Source: a virus. Taken from it: a stretch of DNA of 64,000 bases. Below the pieces are notes generated by a model. It was not told where the DNA came from and ran no database searches. It saw only the letters and a list, made by a program, of their open reading frames with translations. The stretch's first letter is position 1; every line of letters starts with the position of its first letter. Shown piece by piece: positions 48,025 to 55,430 of the stretch. The position numbers and the translations under genes were made by a program. The stretch spans positions 1 through 64,000 of IMG/VR virus record IMGVR_UViG_3300009059_000716. One strand, 5' to 3'.

Positions 48025-49020
48025 ATGGATTTTGAAAATTACTTTAGAGACATAGGAAGGAAAGTTATATACAAAGCTGTAAACGGTGAGTACGACAAAG
48101 GTATAGATATGTTTAGTTATAATGCTAAAGGAATAGATAACCATAAAAATCTCTATAAGTCTATACCTAATTTTAAAACTCAAGAGGATTTATGGGAGTT
48201 CTTATTAACTCACTTACCGGATGGGTATAAAGTTGGCACTTTTAACTTACCTCCTGAAGATATATACTCTGTATTTAGCCCAATCGACCTAGTACATCAA
48301 GCTATTGAGTTTTTGGAACTATACAAGGAAGGTAGTGATTGGAAAGCTTTGATTAGCGATCTAGAATTTAAAAATGGTAAAACACTACTCTTACCTGTAT
48401 ACACACACTATTTTAAATTATCTCAATTAGCACGTATCTACATAAAGGCTGGTCTAAATTTTACATACCCTCCAACTGCAAATAAAATTTTAAACTTACC
48501 TAAATACTTCTTACACCCAGGAGGTTTTAGACAGTTAATCTACCAAGTATTTTCACCTGATAAAAATATAGAAGTGCTTGGGCTAGCAGCTAAAGATGTT
48601 GAAGTAGTTAAAGAATTTAACAGTACTGAGAGTATATTAGAGTATTTTAAACTTAATACAGAAACAGCAGAATTAGATATTACCTTACATGGTTTCGAAA
48701 ATTTACTCCTGCCTCAATTTGCTTTCGGCTATACAGACTACCACAAAGGACTAAAATCAGAGTTTATAAACTTTCTCAAATTTTTTGATTCTGTAAACAT
48801 ATTTACCAACTTTATGTTTACTCATAAGAGTATAGATCAAAGTAAAGTAAAAACTGATTACTTTATAGAATTAGAAGATAAGGAAGATCCAATAATAATA
48901 CTAAAAGTATTTCTTCTACTACCTTTTTTAGAAACTAAAGATAGACACTATTTTGAGGAAATCCCAGGTGTAGTAGTAAGAGAATTAAAACCGATTAAGA
49001 TTACTAAAACTAACAACTAA
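48025..49020 (+). CDS. Hypothetical protein
   Basis: 331 residues, not recognised. Mixed alpha/beta with many aromatic residues; no signal peptide or clear membrane helix. It starts 1 base after the previous stop. Confidence 0.65.
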   Translation: MDFENYFRDIGRKVIYKAVNGEYDKGIDMFSYNAKGIDNHKNLYKSIPNFKTQEDLWEFLLTHLPDGYKVGTFNLPPEDIYSVFSPIDLVHQAIEFLELYKEGSDWKALISDLEFKNGKTLLLPVYTHYFKLSQLARIYIKAGLNFTYPPTANKILNLPKYFLHPGGFRQLIYQVFSPDKNIEVLGLAAKDVEVVKEFNSTESILEYFKLNTETAELDITLHGFENLLLPQFAFGYTDYHKGLKSEFINFLKFFDSVNIFTNFMFTHKSIDQSKVKTDYFIELEDKEDPIIILKVFLLLPFLETKDRHYFEEIPGVVVRELKPIKITKTNN

Positions 49021-49023
49021 AAA

Positions 49024-49656
49024 TTGCCTAGAGCTCCAAAAATATTAACCAAAGAAGATATACAAAGAGCACAATTAAGAACTCGTTCTAATTTAGCAGC
49101 AGCAAGATATCTTCATGTTTCCTACCCACACTATAGGAAGTATGCTTTGTTATTTAAAAACGAAGACGGAGTTACTTTATTTGAAGCTCATAAAAATCAA
49201 GAGGGTAAAGGTATAGCCAAATTTAATCCTAACGGAATAAATGAACCTCCTCTATTAGATATCTTAGAAGGTAGAGTACCTTTAGAACATTTTGACTCAA
49301 AAAGAATCAAAGAGAGAATAATCTTTGAAGCTCTAATAGAAGAGAAATGTGCCCATTGCGGATTCTCAGAGAAGAGAGTACATGATACTAAAGTACCTAT
49401 CATCTTAAACCATAAGGACGGTAATAGGAAGAACTGGCTTGTCGAGAATTTAGAATTCTTATGTTACAATTGTGCATTTTTGTACGCTACTTCTCCTATT
49501 ACCGACAATCAGGTAGATAGAATGGAAGATTATGTAGATAAATCTGATGAAGAGTTTACTTGGGAGATGGATGAAGCTACAGTAGAACATCTTAAGAACT
49601 TAGGACTGTACGAAGAAGAGAAGAGACCTGGAGATGAGTACATCTCTAGACTTTAA
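49024..49656 (+). CDS. HNH endonuclease-like protein with N-terminal DNA-binding region
   Basis: 210 residues from TTG 49024, the only plausible early start. Residues 12-40 look like a helix-turn-helix (AQLRTRSNLAAARYLHVSY). The nuclease part has CAHCGFSE, ILNHKDGNRKNWLVENLEFLCYNC: paired zinc cysteines around H-x-D/N-x-N, a standard HNH pattern. It could be a free-standing homing endonuclease or a packaging/host-DNA nuclease. Confidence 0.8.
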   Translation: MPRAPKILTKEDIQRAQLRTRSNLAAARYLHVSYPHYRKYALLFKNEDGVTLFEAHKNQEGKGIAKFNPNGINEPPLLDILEGRVPLEHFDSKRIKERIIFEALIEEKCAHCGFSEKRVHDTKVPIILNHKDGNRKNWLVENLEFLCYNCAFLYATSPITDNQVDRMEDYVDKSDEEFTWEMDEATVEHLKNLGLYEEEKRPGDEYISRL

Positions 49657-49669
49657 TCTATTTATTATT

Positions 49670-49819
49670 ATGACAAAGAAGAAAACTAGTAAGCTTTCTA
49701 CCTTTAAAAAGAATAAACCTCTCGAAAGAAAAGTAGCCGATGACTTAGTAAGGCTACATGAACGTAATGAAAAGTTACGTGAAAAAGAGATAGGAACTTC
49801 CTTTTTAGACCTATTTTAG
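49670..49819 (+). CDS. Small basic protein
   Basis: 49 residues from ATG 49670 (MTKKKTSKLSTFKKNKPLE...). Lys-rich start and helical end. Not recognised. Confidence 0.45.
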   Translation: MTKKKTSKLSTFKKNKPLERKVADDLVRLHERNEKLREKEIGTSFLDLF

Positions 49820-49850
49820 TTGGTCGTTATCTTTTTTTTCCTTATCTTTA
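49820..49850 (+). promoter_or_regulatory. Promoter P15
   Basis: TTG at 49820, a 20-base T-rich spacer, TATCTTTA at 49843-49850, a 20-base leader before the ATG at 49871. It drives the glucosaminidase. Confidence 0.66.
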
Positions 49851-49870
49851 ATTAACTTAAAAAACCTATT

Positions 49871-50434
49871 ATGATGTATAGATATGACAGAGTAACTTTG
49901 GAATTTAAAAAAATTAAGTATAGTGAAATTTTCTTTAAAACTATATTAGCAACTGTAGTTCTATTTACTCTTTTTAGTTTAACCTATAAATTAGATAGAA
50001 CTAAAATAGATCAACTCACCGACGAAGAGAAACTAATAATTATCTCAGACTATAATGAATTTTCGGAAGAAAAACTTGTTGCTAAGATTAAGGAATTGAA
50101 CTTTAGATACCCACATATTGTATTAGCACAAGCAAAACTAGAAACAGGTTACTTTAAATCAGAAAGTTTTACTTACGCTAATAACTTATTTGGTATGAAA
50201 CAAGCTAAAGCAAGAGCAAATACTGCTGTTGGAACTTCAAGAGGTCATGCTCGTTACGATAGTTGGATTGAAAGTCTATATGACTATGCTCTTTTCCATA
50301 ACGCTTATTTAAATAAGTTAAGAACTGAAGCACTCTACTACGCCTACTTAGGTCAAAATTATGCTGAAGATCCTAAATATGTCGATAAATTAAAAGCTAT
50401 AGTAGAAAAACAAGAATTAAAAAATAAATTCTAA
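49871..50434 (+). CDS. Membrane-anchored glucosaminidase, endolysin candidate
   Basis: 187 residues. A hydrophobic signal-anchor at about 22-42 (FFKTILATVVLFTLFSLTY), then a FlgJ/Bax-type glucosaminidase domain: LAQAKLETGYFKS with the catalytic-type Glu, NNLFGMKQA, GHARYDSWIESLYDYALF and YAEDPKYVDKLKAI. It would cleave peptidoglycan glycan strands from the periplasmic side. Signal-anchor delivery fits a SAR-type endolysin or a wall enzyme used at infection. Confidence 0.85.
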   Translation: MMYRYDRVTLEFKKIKYSEIFFKTILATVVLFTLFSLTYKLDRTKIDQLTDEEKLIIISDYNEFSEEKLVAKIKELNFRYPHIVLAQAKLETGYFKSESFTYANNLFGMKQAKARANTAVGTSRGHARYDSWIESLYDYALFHNAYLNKLRTEALYYAYLGQNYAEDPKYVDKLKAIVEKQELKNKF

Positions 50435-50440
50435 AAAGTT

Positions 50441-50809
50441 ATGAATTTACTATTTCCAAAGTATAAATTATCAGACAAAGAAATACAAATTAAACATATT
50501 ATTGAAAACCTAATTAATGACCCTGTTACTGTTAAGTTAATGGATCCAATTACATCTCATTATTACTTAGATAACAAAAAGTTGGGATACTTTATTCTCA
50601 TTAGTTACAGTATTATAAAAATTACAAATCATAAATTCTACTATACAGAAAATATTAGCAGTAGATTTAGCAGTGAAATTGAAAAATCAATCCAGGTAGC
50701 AATAAGTAAAGATAGAAGAAGAATTGAAGACGAAATGTTTAAAAACGAATCTGATCTTTTGACAAATATTCTTAAAAAAGTCACAGTTCCTAGTTTGAAA
50801 TCTGAATAA
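50441..50809 (+). CDS. Hypothetical protein
   Basis: 122 residues, helical with an aromatic centre (LGYFILISYSIIKITN). It follows the glucosaminidase by 6 bases. Not recognised; a lysis accessory is possible. Confidence 0.55.
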   Translation: MNLLFPKYKLSDKEIQIKHIIENLINDPVTVKLMDPITSHYYLDNKKLGYFILISYSIIKITNHKFYYTENISSRFSSEIEKSIQVAISKDRRRIEDEMFKNESDLLTNILKKVTVPSLKSE

Positions 50810-50824
50810 TATTTCTTATCTTTA
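50795..50824 (+). promoter_or_regulatory. Promoter P16
   Basis: TTTG (TTG at 50795), a 19-base spacer, TATCTTTA at 50817-50824, a 19-base leader ending ATAGGTT before the ATG at 50844. Confidence 0.7.
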
Positions 50825-50843
50825 TGTATATAAAAAATAGGTT

Positions 50844-51161
50844 ATGGCAGAAAAGAGGGGTGAAATTGAGAAAATTATAAATGATTTCAACACAGCTGGT
50901 AGTTTAGAGATAAACCATCCTGTAGTAGGTTGGCATAGAGTTACAGCTAAAGACTTCAGATCATTTGATGGCGAAAGAAGAATTACCGAGCCTGAATATA
51001 CCAGACTTAGTACGGTTGAAGTTCCTATGAAGACAGTAGAGTACTTTGGCCCTGTATACTATTGGGGAACTAATAAAGAAGTACGTCCTACTAATTCAGG
51101 AAAGATAATTGATAGCCCTATACAGGCAAAGTTAAACAGAATCTCAGGAAGTAAAGGTTAA
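50844..51161 (+). CDS. Hypothetical protein
   Basis: 105 residues, beta-rich (LEINHPVVGWHRVTAKDFRSF, VEYFGPVYYWGTNK). First of a run of eight small genes under P16. Not recognised. Confidence 0.55.
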   Translation: MAEKRGEIEKIINDFNTAGSLEINHPVVGWHRVTAKDFRSFDGERRITEPEYTRLSTVEVPMKTVEYFGPVYYWGTNKEVRPTNSGKIIDSPIQAKLNRISGSKG

Positions 51162-51165
51162 TATA

Positions 51166-51459
51166 GTGAAGTTACATTTCGAAAATACACACGAGTTTGA
51201 AGTCCTATTCAAAAATAAATCAATAGAAGTTACAAATGCTATCTACTTAGGTATTGAAAAAGCAATGCAGGATGGTAAAAAGACTGCTATGTTATTTGAG
51301 ATTACTTTCGAAGAAGCAGAAAGAGCATTTGAAATATCTCTTCCCCGATCTCAATGGGTACAGGCATTAGAGTCCTGTCTTAAACATTTTCACGAACTTG
51401 AAATGTCAAATGAAGCAATAGATTGCTGGAAACTATTAGAAGCAGCAAAAGTCTGGTAA
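51166..51459 (+). CDS. Conserved small phage-type protein, GTG start
   Basis: 97 residues from GTG 51166 (MKLHFENTHEFEVLFKNKS...). Helical, with a TFEEAERAFEISLPRSQW region. Similar small proteins occur in large phages; function unknown. Confidence 0.58.
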   Translation: MKLHFENTHEFEVLFKNKSIEVTNAIYLGIEKAMQDGKKTAMLFEITFEEAERAFEISLPRSQWVQALESCLKHFHELEMSNEAIDCWKLLEAAKVW

Positions 51460-51476
51460 AAATAAAAAGTAAAGTT

Positions 51477-51737
51477 ATGCCAATAAAAAAAGTATCAGTT
51501 ACAAAGACATCACAGTATTATGTAGATGGGGAAGGTACAGTAGATAGAGATCGAATAGTTACTCTATCTCATGATTGGACTGAAAGAGACATAACCCTCT
51601 TTAAGAAACTAGCCAAACAAGGCGGTACCTGTAGACTTCAGGGGCTTAAGTATACAATCATACCAGGAGAAAAAATAACAACATCCAAAGGATGGGCGGA
51701 TGCTGGAGCAGCTCCAATGCCTGGACCAGAAAATTAA
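51477..51737 (+). CDS. Hypothetical protein
   Basis: 86 residues from ATG 51477, chosen for its AAAGTTATG context. Beta-rich, Gly/Pro-rich end. Not recognised. Confidence 0.55.
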   Translation: MPIKKVSVTKTSQYYVDGEGTVDRDRIVTLSHDWTERDITLFKKLAKQGGTCRLQGLKYTIIPGEKITTSKGWADAGAAPMPGPEN

Positions 51738-51742
51738 TAGTT

Positions 51743-51991
51743 ATGAAAGAACAAGACTTAATTGATCTAGGATTTATAAAGAATGATGTATCAGCAGAAG
51801 AATCAGGAGATATTTCATTCTACTACTATACTTATGATATTACAGATGAGTTGTGTTTGATATCAAGTGATGATGGAGAGGCTAAAAAAGATGGATGGTC
51901 TGTAGAGATGTTTGATTACGATGGTATTAAGTTTACTAATGTAGAAGACTTAAAAACTCTTATTGATGTTATAGAAAGGAATAAGTTATGA
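51743..51991 (+). CDS. Small acidic hypothetical protein
   Basis: 82 residues from ATG 51743 (ATAGTTATG context). The pattern LGFIKND...YYTYDITDELCLIS...VEDLKTLIDVIERN resembles small phage proteins of unknown function. Confidence 0.6.
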   Translation: MKEQDLIDLGFIKNDVSAEESGDISFYYYTYDITDELCLISSDDGEAKKDGWSVEMFDYDGIKFTNVEDLKTLIDVIERNKL

Positions 51992-52635
51992 AAAATAGGT
52001 TCGAACTAAAAGATACCCGAACATTTGGACAAAAGGTAAAATCCTTTCTTCAATCACTTTTATTTTGGAAAGGTAGAAAGAAAGGAATGATTCACACTCG
52101 TAATTTAGAGTGGGGTGATTTTCGTTATATCTTTTTTCCTAAAAAGTTAGAAAAGTTTGGGTATTTAGGAATCACATTCTACAAAGAAGATAGTCCTTAC
52201 TTTAAAGCAATCTATCCATTAGTTCTTGCAATGGATTATGAAGCAAAACCAAAATGGTGTCCAAGATGGTTTCTTCGTTTTCTTCATGTCTTCGGTGATG
52301 ATAAAAGTTTGGTAAGAGTTAGAAACCATAAGTTGAGTAATCTACATAGAAGATTAACCAAAGGAATTCAGTTCTGGGATTGGAAAACAAAATGGACTGA
52401 TTATGACCTTCGTATTTCCATAAGTGGACCAGAACATCTACAAAATCTTGCTGATAATATAGAACGAGGGTATTATAGTAGAGGTAGACAAAAAGAGTTG
52501 GTAGAACAGATTAAAAAATTTGACCCGAGTGCAGGTATTATTTGGGGTAGTGTTAGTAGGTTAGAAGAACAACTTGAAGAACTAGAAAATAAAGAAGATG
52601 AAAGCAATACTAGAATTTCAACTCCCGGAAGATAA
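51988..52635 (+). CDS. Hypothetical protein
   Basis: 215 residues, basic and rich in Trp/Tyr/Phe (LLFWKGRKKGMIHTRNLEWGDF, WCPRWFLRFLHVFG). A coiled-coil tail (LEEQLEELENKEDE). Overlaps the next gene by 38 bases. Not recognised. Confidence 0.55.
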   Translation: MKNRFELKDTRTFGQKVKSFLQSLLFWKGRKKGMIHTRNLEWGDFRYIFFPKKLEKFGYLGITFYKEDSPYFKAIYPLVLAMDYEAKPKWCPRWFLRFLHVFGDDKSLVRVRNHKLSNLHRRLTKGIQFWDWKTKWTDYDLRISISGPEHLQNLADNIERGYYSRGRQKELVEQIKKFDPSAGIIWGSVSRLEEQLEELENKEDESNTRISTPGR

Positions 52636-52831
52636 ACAAGATTTTGATTTCGCAACTCAAGGTTCGGATTGGTGGAATGTTTGTTGGGAAATGGACCAAT
52701 GGCTCAGAGGAGAAATGAAACATCCAGCTGGCGATATGAGCGATGATACTTACGAGGCATTACAAAAATGTAGAGAGAAACTAAGAGAACTGATTGACGA
52801 TAGTAACCTTAATTTAGATAACGTATTATGA
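52598..52831 (+). CDS. Conserved small phage protein
   Basis: 77 residues. MKAILEFQLPEDKQDFDFA and WWNVCWEMDQWLRGEMKH match a small protein often seen in T4-like and other large phages; the function is unknown. Overlaps on both sides. Confidence 0.65.
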   Translation: MKAILEFQLPEDKQDFDFATQGSDWWNVCWEMDQWLRGEMKHPAGDMSDDTYEALQKCREKLRELIDDSNLNLDNVL

Positions 52832-53157
52832 GTAAAGTAGAACAAAGAAAGATACTAATTGATATAATGAAAGCAGACGAAGCTTCTGGTCTATATGAAG
52901 AGTTAAATTGGAAGCTTGTTAGAGAAAGAGATGGACTTACTAAAGAATCAGAAAAGGTTCTATGGATTGAATTTAATGAAGATGGTAGATTTAAAGAGAA
53001 GTTTGATGAGGTAGCAGTAGGAAGATCTCTTCTTATGTCTCCATTCAATCAGTTCTTTACATGGCAGACTACTTCTATAACAGAGATAGTAGAGCAGAAA
53101 GAGGATTACATTAAATTCAAAACACAAAATTCAAACTACGAATTATTTAAGTTATGA
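52828..53157 (+). CDS. Hypothetical protein
   Basis: 109 residues, lipocalin-like beta pattern possible (LNWKLVRERDG, VLWIEFNEDGRF, YIKFKTQNSNYELFKL). Overlaps both neighbours by 4 bases. Not recognised. Confidence 0.55.
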   Translation: MSKVEQRKILIDIMKADEASGLYEELNWKLVRERDGLTKESEKVLWIEFNEDGRFKEKFDEVAVGRSLLMSPFNQFFTWQTTSITEIVEQKEDYIKFKTQNSNYELFKL

Positions 53158-53567
53158 AAGCATATAAAATGACAAACCGATATGGAGATAAATTTACATT
53201 TACTCCTCAAGAAGACGGAACCATATTATGGGAAGGTAATTTTGAATATTGTAGATTTGGTTGGCCTAATGACTACACAAAAGCCTTCTTTGAATATACA
53301 AGAGATACCGGAGGAGGTATTTCATTAGAACAGTTTAGAGAATTAGTTCACGCTTATGATGAGGTAAAAGAATCATATGTATTAGAAGACAATAAATATA
53401 GAGAACTTGTTACATCTAATAAAGCTATTATTAATATGGTAGATCCATCTGGCGGACCATACTTAACTTCCGGAATGGCAGTAGAAAGTATATCTAAAGA
53501 ATTAACTGATATGGAAATAGAGAGATTTGAATCGGTTAAAGAGGGTTGGAAAATATATTTAAGATAG
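53154..53567 (+). CDS. Hypothetical protein
   Basis: 137 residues (KMTNRYGDKFTFTPQEDGTILWEGNFEYCRFGWPNDYTKAF begins a beta-rich half; the second half is helical). Not recognised. Confidence 0.55.
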   Translation: MKAYKMTNRYGDKFTFTPQEDGTILWEGNFEYCRFGWPNDYTKAFFEYTRDTGGGISLEQFRELVHAYDEVKESYVLEDNKYRELVTSNKAIINMVDPSGGPYLTSGMAVESISKELTDMEIERFESVKEGWKIYLR

Positions 53568-53598
53568 TTGTTTATTTGAATTATTCTTCTTATATTAA
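53568..53598 (+). promoter_or_regulatory. Promoter P17
   Basis: TTG at 53568, a 20-base spacer, TATATTAA at 53591-53598, a 29-base leader ending AAAGGTT before the ATG at 53628. Confidence 0.7.
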
Positions 53599-53627
53599 GG
53601 TATAATTAAAAAATGATAATAAAGGTT

Positions 53628-54845
53628 ATGAAAAAAATTATTTTAAGTCTAAGCATTCTTTTTATAGTTAGCTGTACAAAAGATTCATTTACAGATACTG
53701 AACTTGAAAAAGTAATTGACACAGTACCTATCGCAGATAACCCATTTAGTGTAACCTATACACCCGATTATACGAAACCTTCTTACTATACCAGATTGCC
53801 ATTTCCAGAAAATGTAAAAAATGGTACATATAGAGAGTTTAGCAATTGGCACCCTCCTCTAGAAGCTGTAGTTTTAGACTACGATAAAGATGGTTACTTA
53901 GACATTATAGACAATCAATCAGACTACGGGGTATTTAGAAGAAACAGTATACTATTTCTAAAAGGTAATTCTTCTGGTAAGTTAGATATTGATAGGGAGA
54001 ACTCATATAAACATACTGGTCTCATTCATGGGCGGAAAGGTCTTGTAGGTGATTACAATGGAGATGGATGGCCAGATGTATTTTTTATTGGACATGGATA
54101 CGATGTAGTAGACGGAAATCCAAGAGATGAATACCCCATAATGCTCCTTAATAATCAGGGGAAAGATTTTGAATATAGAGCTTTTGAATCAGTAGTTGGT
54201 TTTTTTCATACGGGTGCTAGTGGAGATATAGATAACGATGGAGATTTAGATATACTAGTAATTGACGGTACTAAAGGAGTTAGTAATTCTTATATCTTTA
54301 TCAACGACGGAAGTGGTAACTTTGAAAAGAAAACTTTAGATCAATATTCGTCTATACCTAATAATCTCTATGATTCATTTTTCCAAAAATGGACTGTGGA
54401 ACTAAAAGATATAGACAACAACGGGTACTTAGATATTATAATAGCTGGTGCACCGGATATGTATGATAGTACACCGCCTACTATAATGTTGAATTCTGCA
54501 AATGGATTTACCAGTAAAATTGAACTACCAAGAGAACCTGTATATAAATTAGTTGTAGATATAGACTTTTATGATTTTGATGGTGACGGGATAGATGAGT
54601 TAATACTAAACAGAACACCTTTAAATTATATATCTTATAAAGTTACTATTCATAGTTTAACTAGTGACGAGTACTTAACCACTACCTACTTCAATAACAG
54701 TGAGTATACAGGTCAGACTTCAGATAAATGGATGTATTGGATTTCTATCATTGAAAAAGATGGGGAACTATATTTAAAGGGAGACGATATGTATACTCCA
54801 CATGAATGGATTTTTGAAGATGGAAAGTTTAAAAAAATAAAATAA
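53628..54845 (+). CDS. FG-GAP/VCBS-repeat lipoprotein
   Basis: 405 residues from ATG 53628. A lipoprotein signal peptide ends at Cys16 (LSILFIVSC), and the next residues, TKDS, resemble the K-D export signal that sends lipoproteins to the cell surface in Flavobacteriia. The mature part has at least five Ca-binding FG-GAP/VCBS loops (DYDKDGYLDI, DYNGDGWPDV, DIDNDGDLDI, DIDNNGYLDI, DFDGDGIDEL), indicating an integrin-like beta-propeller. Such a lipoprotein is host-like and rare in phage genomes. It may remodel the cell surface, for instance to block superinfection, but this is inference. Confidence 0.85.
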   Translation: MKKIILSLSILFIVSCTKDSFTDTELEKVIDTVPIADNPFSVTYTPDYTKPSYYTRLPFPENVKNGTYREFSNWHPPLEAVVLDYDKDGYLDIIDNQSDYGVFRRNSILFLKGNSSGKLDIDRENSYKHTGLIHGRKGLVGDYNGDGWPDVFFIGHGYDVVDGNPRDEYPIMLLNNQGKDFEYRAFESVVGFFHTGASGDIDNDGDLDILVIDGTKGVSNSYIFINDGSGNFEKKTLDQYSSIPNNLYDSFFQKWTVELKDIDNNGYLDIIIAGAPDMYDSTPPTIMLNSANGFTSKIELPREPVYKLVVDIDFYDFDGDGIDELILNRTPLNYISYKVTIHSLTSDEYLTTTYFNNSEYTGQTSDKWMYWISIIEKDGELYLKGDDMYTPHEWIFEDGKFKKIK

Positions 54846-55244
54846 ATGATAAAAGGAGTAATTGCCGGAAACTTTGACGTAATGCATCCAGGCTACATAA
54901 AGATGTTTAAAGAAGCAGCAGCAAATTGCGACTGTTTAGTAGTCTTACTTCATACTGACCCTTCTATTGAACGCCCACATAAGCTTAAACCTATTCTATC
55001 TATAGAAGAACGTAAAGAGATGTTGTTTGAATTAAAATCAATATGTGGCATACTTACGTATACTTATGAAGAACAGCTCTTAGACTTACTAAAAATGGGG
55101 GAGTTTGATGTAAGGTTCCTTGGAGATGATTATAAAGGTAAGCCTTTTACTGGAGACTATCTAAACATTCCTATTTATTATTTGAATAGGGATCACGGGT
55201 GGTCTACTACAAAGTTTAAAAAAATGATAGCTAAAACTGTATGA
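54846..55244 (+). CDS. Cytidylyltransferase-like nucleotidyltransferase (TagD/RfaE type)
   Basis: 132 residues. AGNFDVMHPGYIKMFKEA corresponds to the HxGH motif but reads HPGY, so the second catalytic His is Tyr. PILSIEERKEML and RDHGWSTTKFKKM match the R-T-x-G-I-S-T-T region. It would activate a sugar, polyol or phosphoethanolamine-like phosphate; activity may be altered by the missing His. Confidence 0.8.
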   Translation: MIKGVIAGNFDVMHPGYIKMFKEAAANCDCLVVLLHTDPSIERPHKLKPILSIEERKEMLFELKSICGILTYTYEEQLLDLLKMGEFDVRFLGDDYKGKPFTGDYLNIPIYYLNRDHGWSTTKFKKMIAKTV

Positions 55245-55318
55245 TAATACAGGAAAAGATTTTAACCCCTCACCTAGCTACAGAAGTTACTTCCGGAAAA
55301 CGTTTAGTACTCGTATAA
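55241..55318 (+). CDS. Possible 25-residue peptide
   Basis: Overlaps the nucleotidyltransferase stop by ATGA (MIIQEKILTPHLATEV...). Only the overlap supports it. The region 55319-55430 contains TATATTTATATTAAATAAAG (from 55394) without a clear TTG partner. Confidence 0.25.
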   Translation: MIIQEKILTPHLATEVTSGKRLVLV

Positions 55319-55430
55319 TGTTCTTAAGACAAGAAAACTTACAAATTAAAAGTGGATTAATTTGAATCTTCTTATTAGATTACAAAACATACCTATATTT
55401 ATATTAAATAAAGCTTTATAACTTATAATC

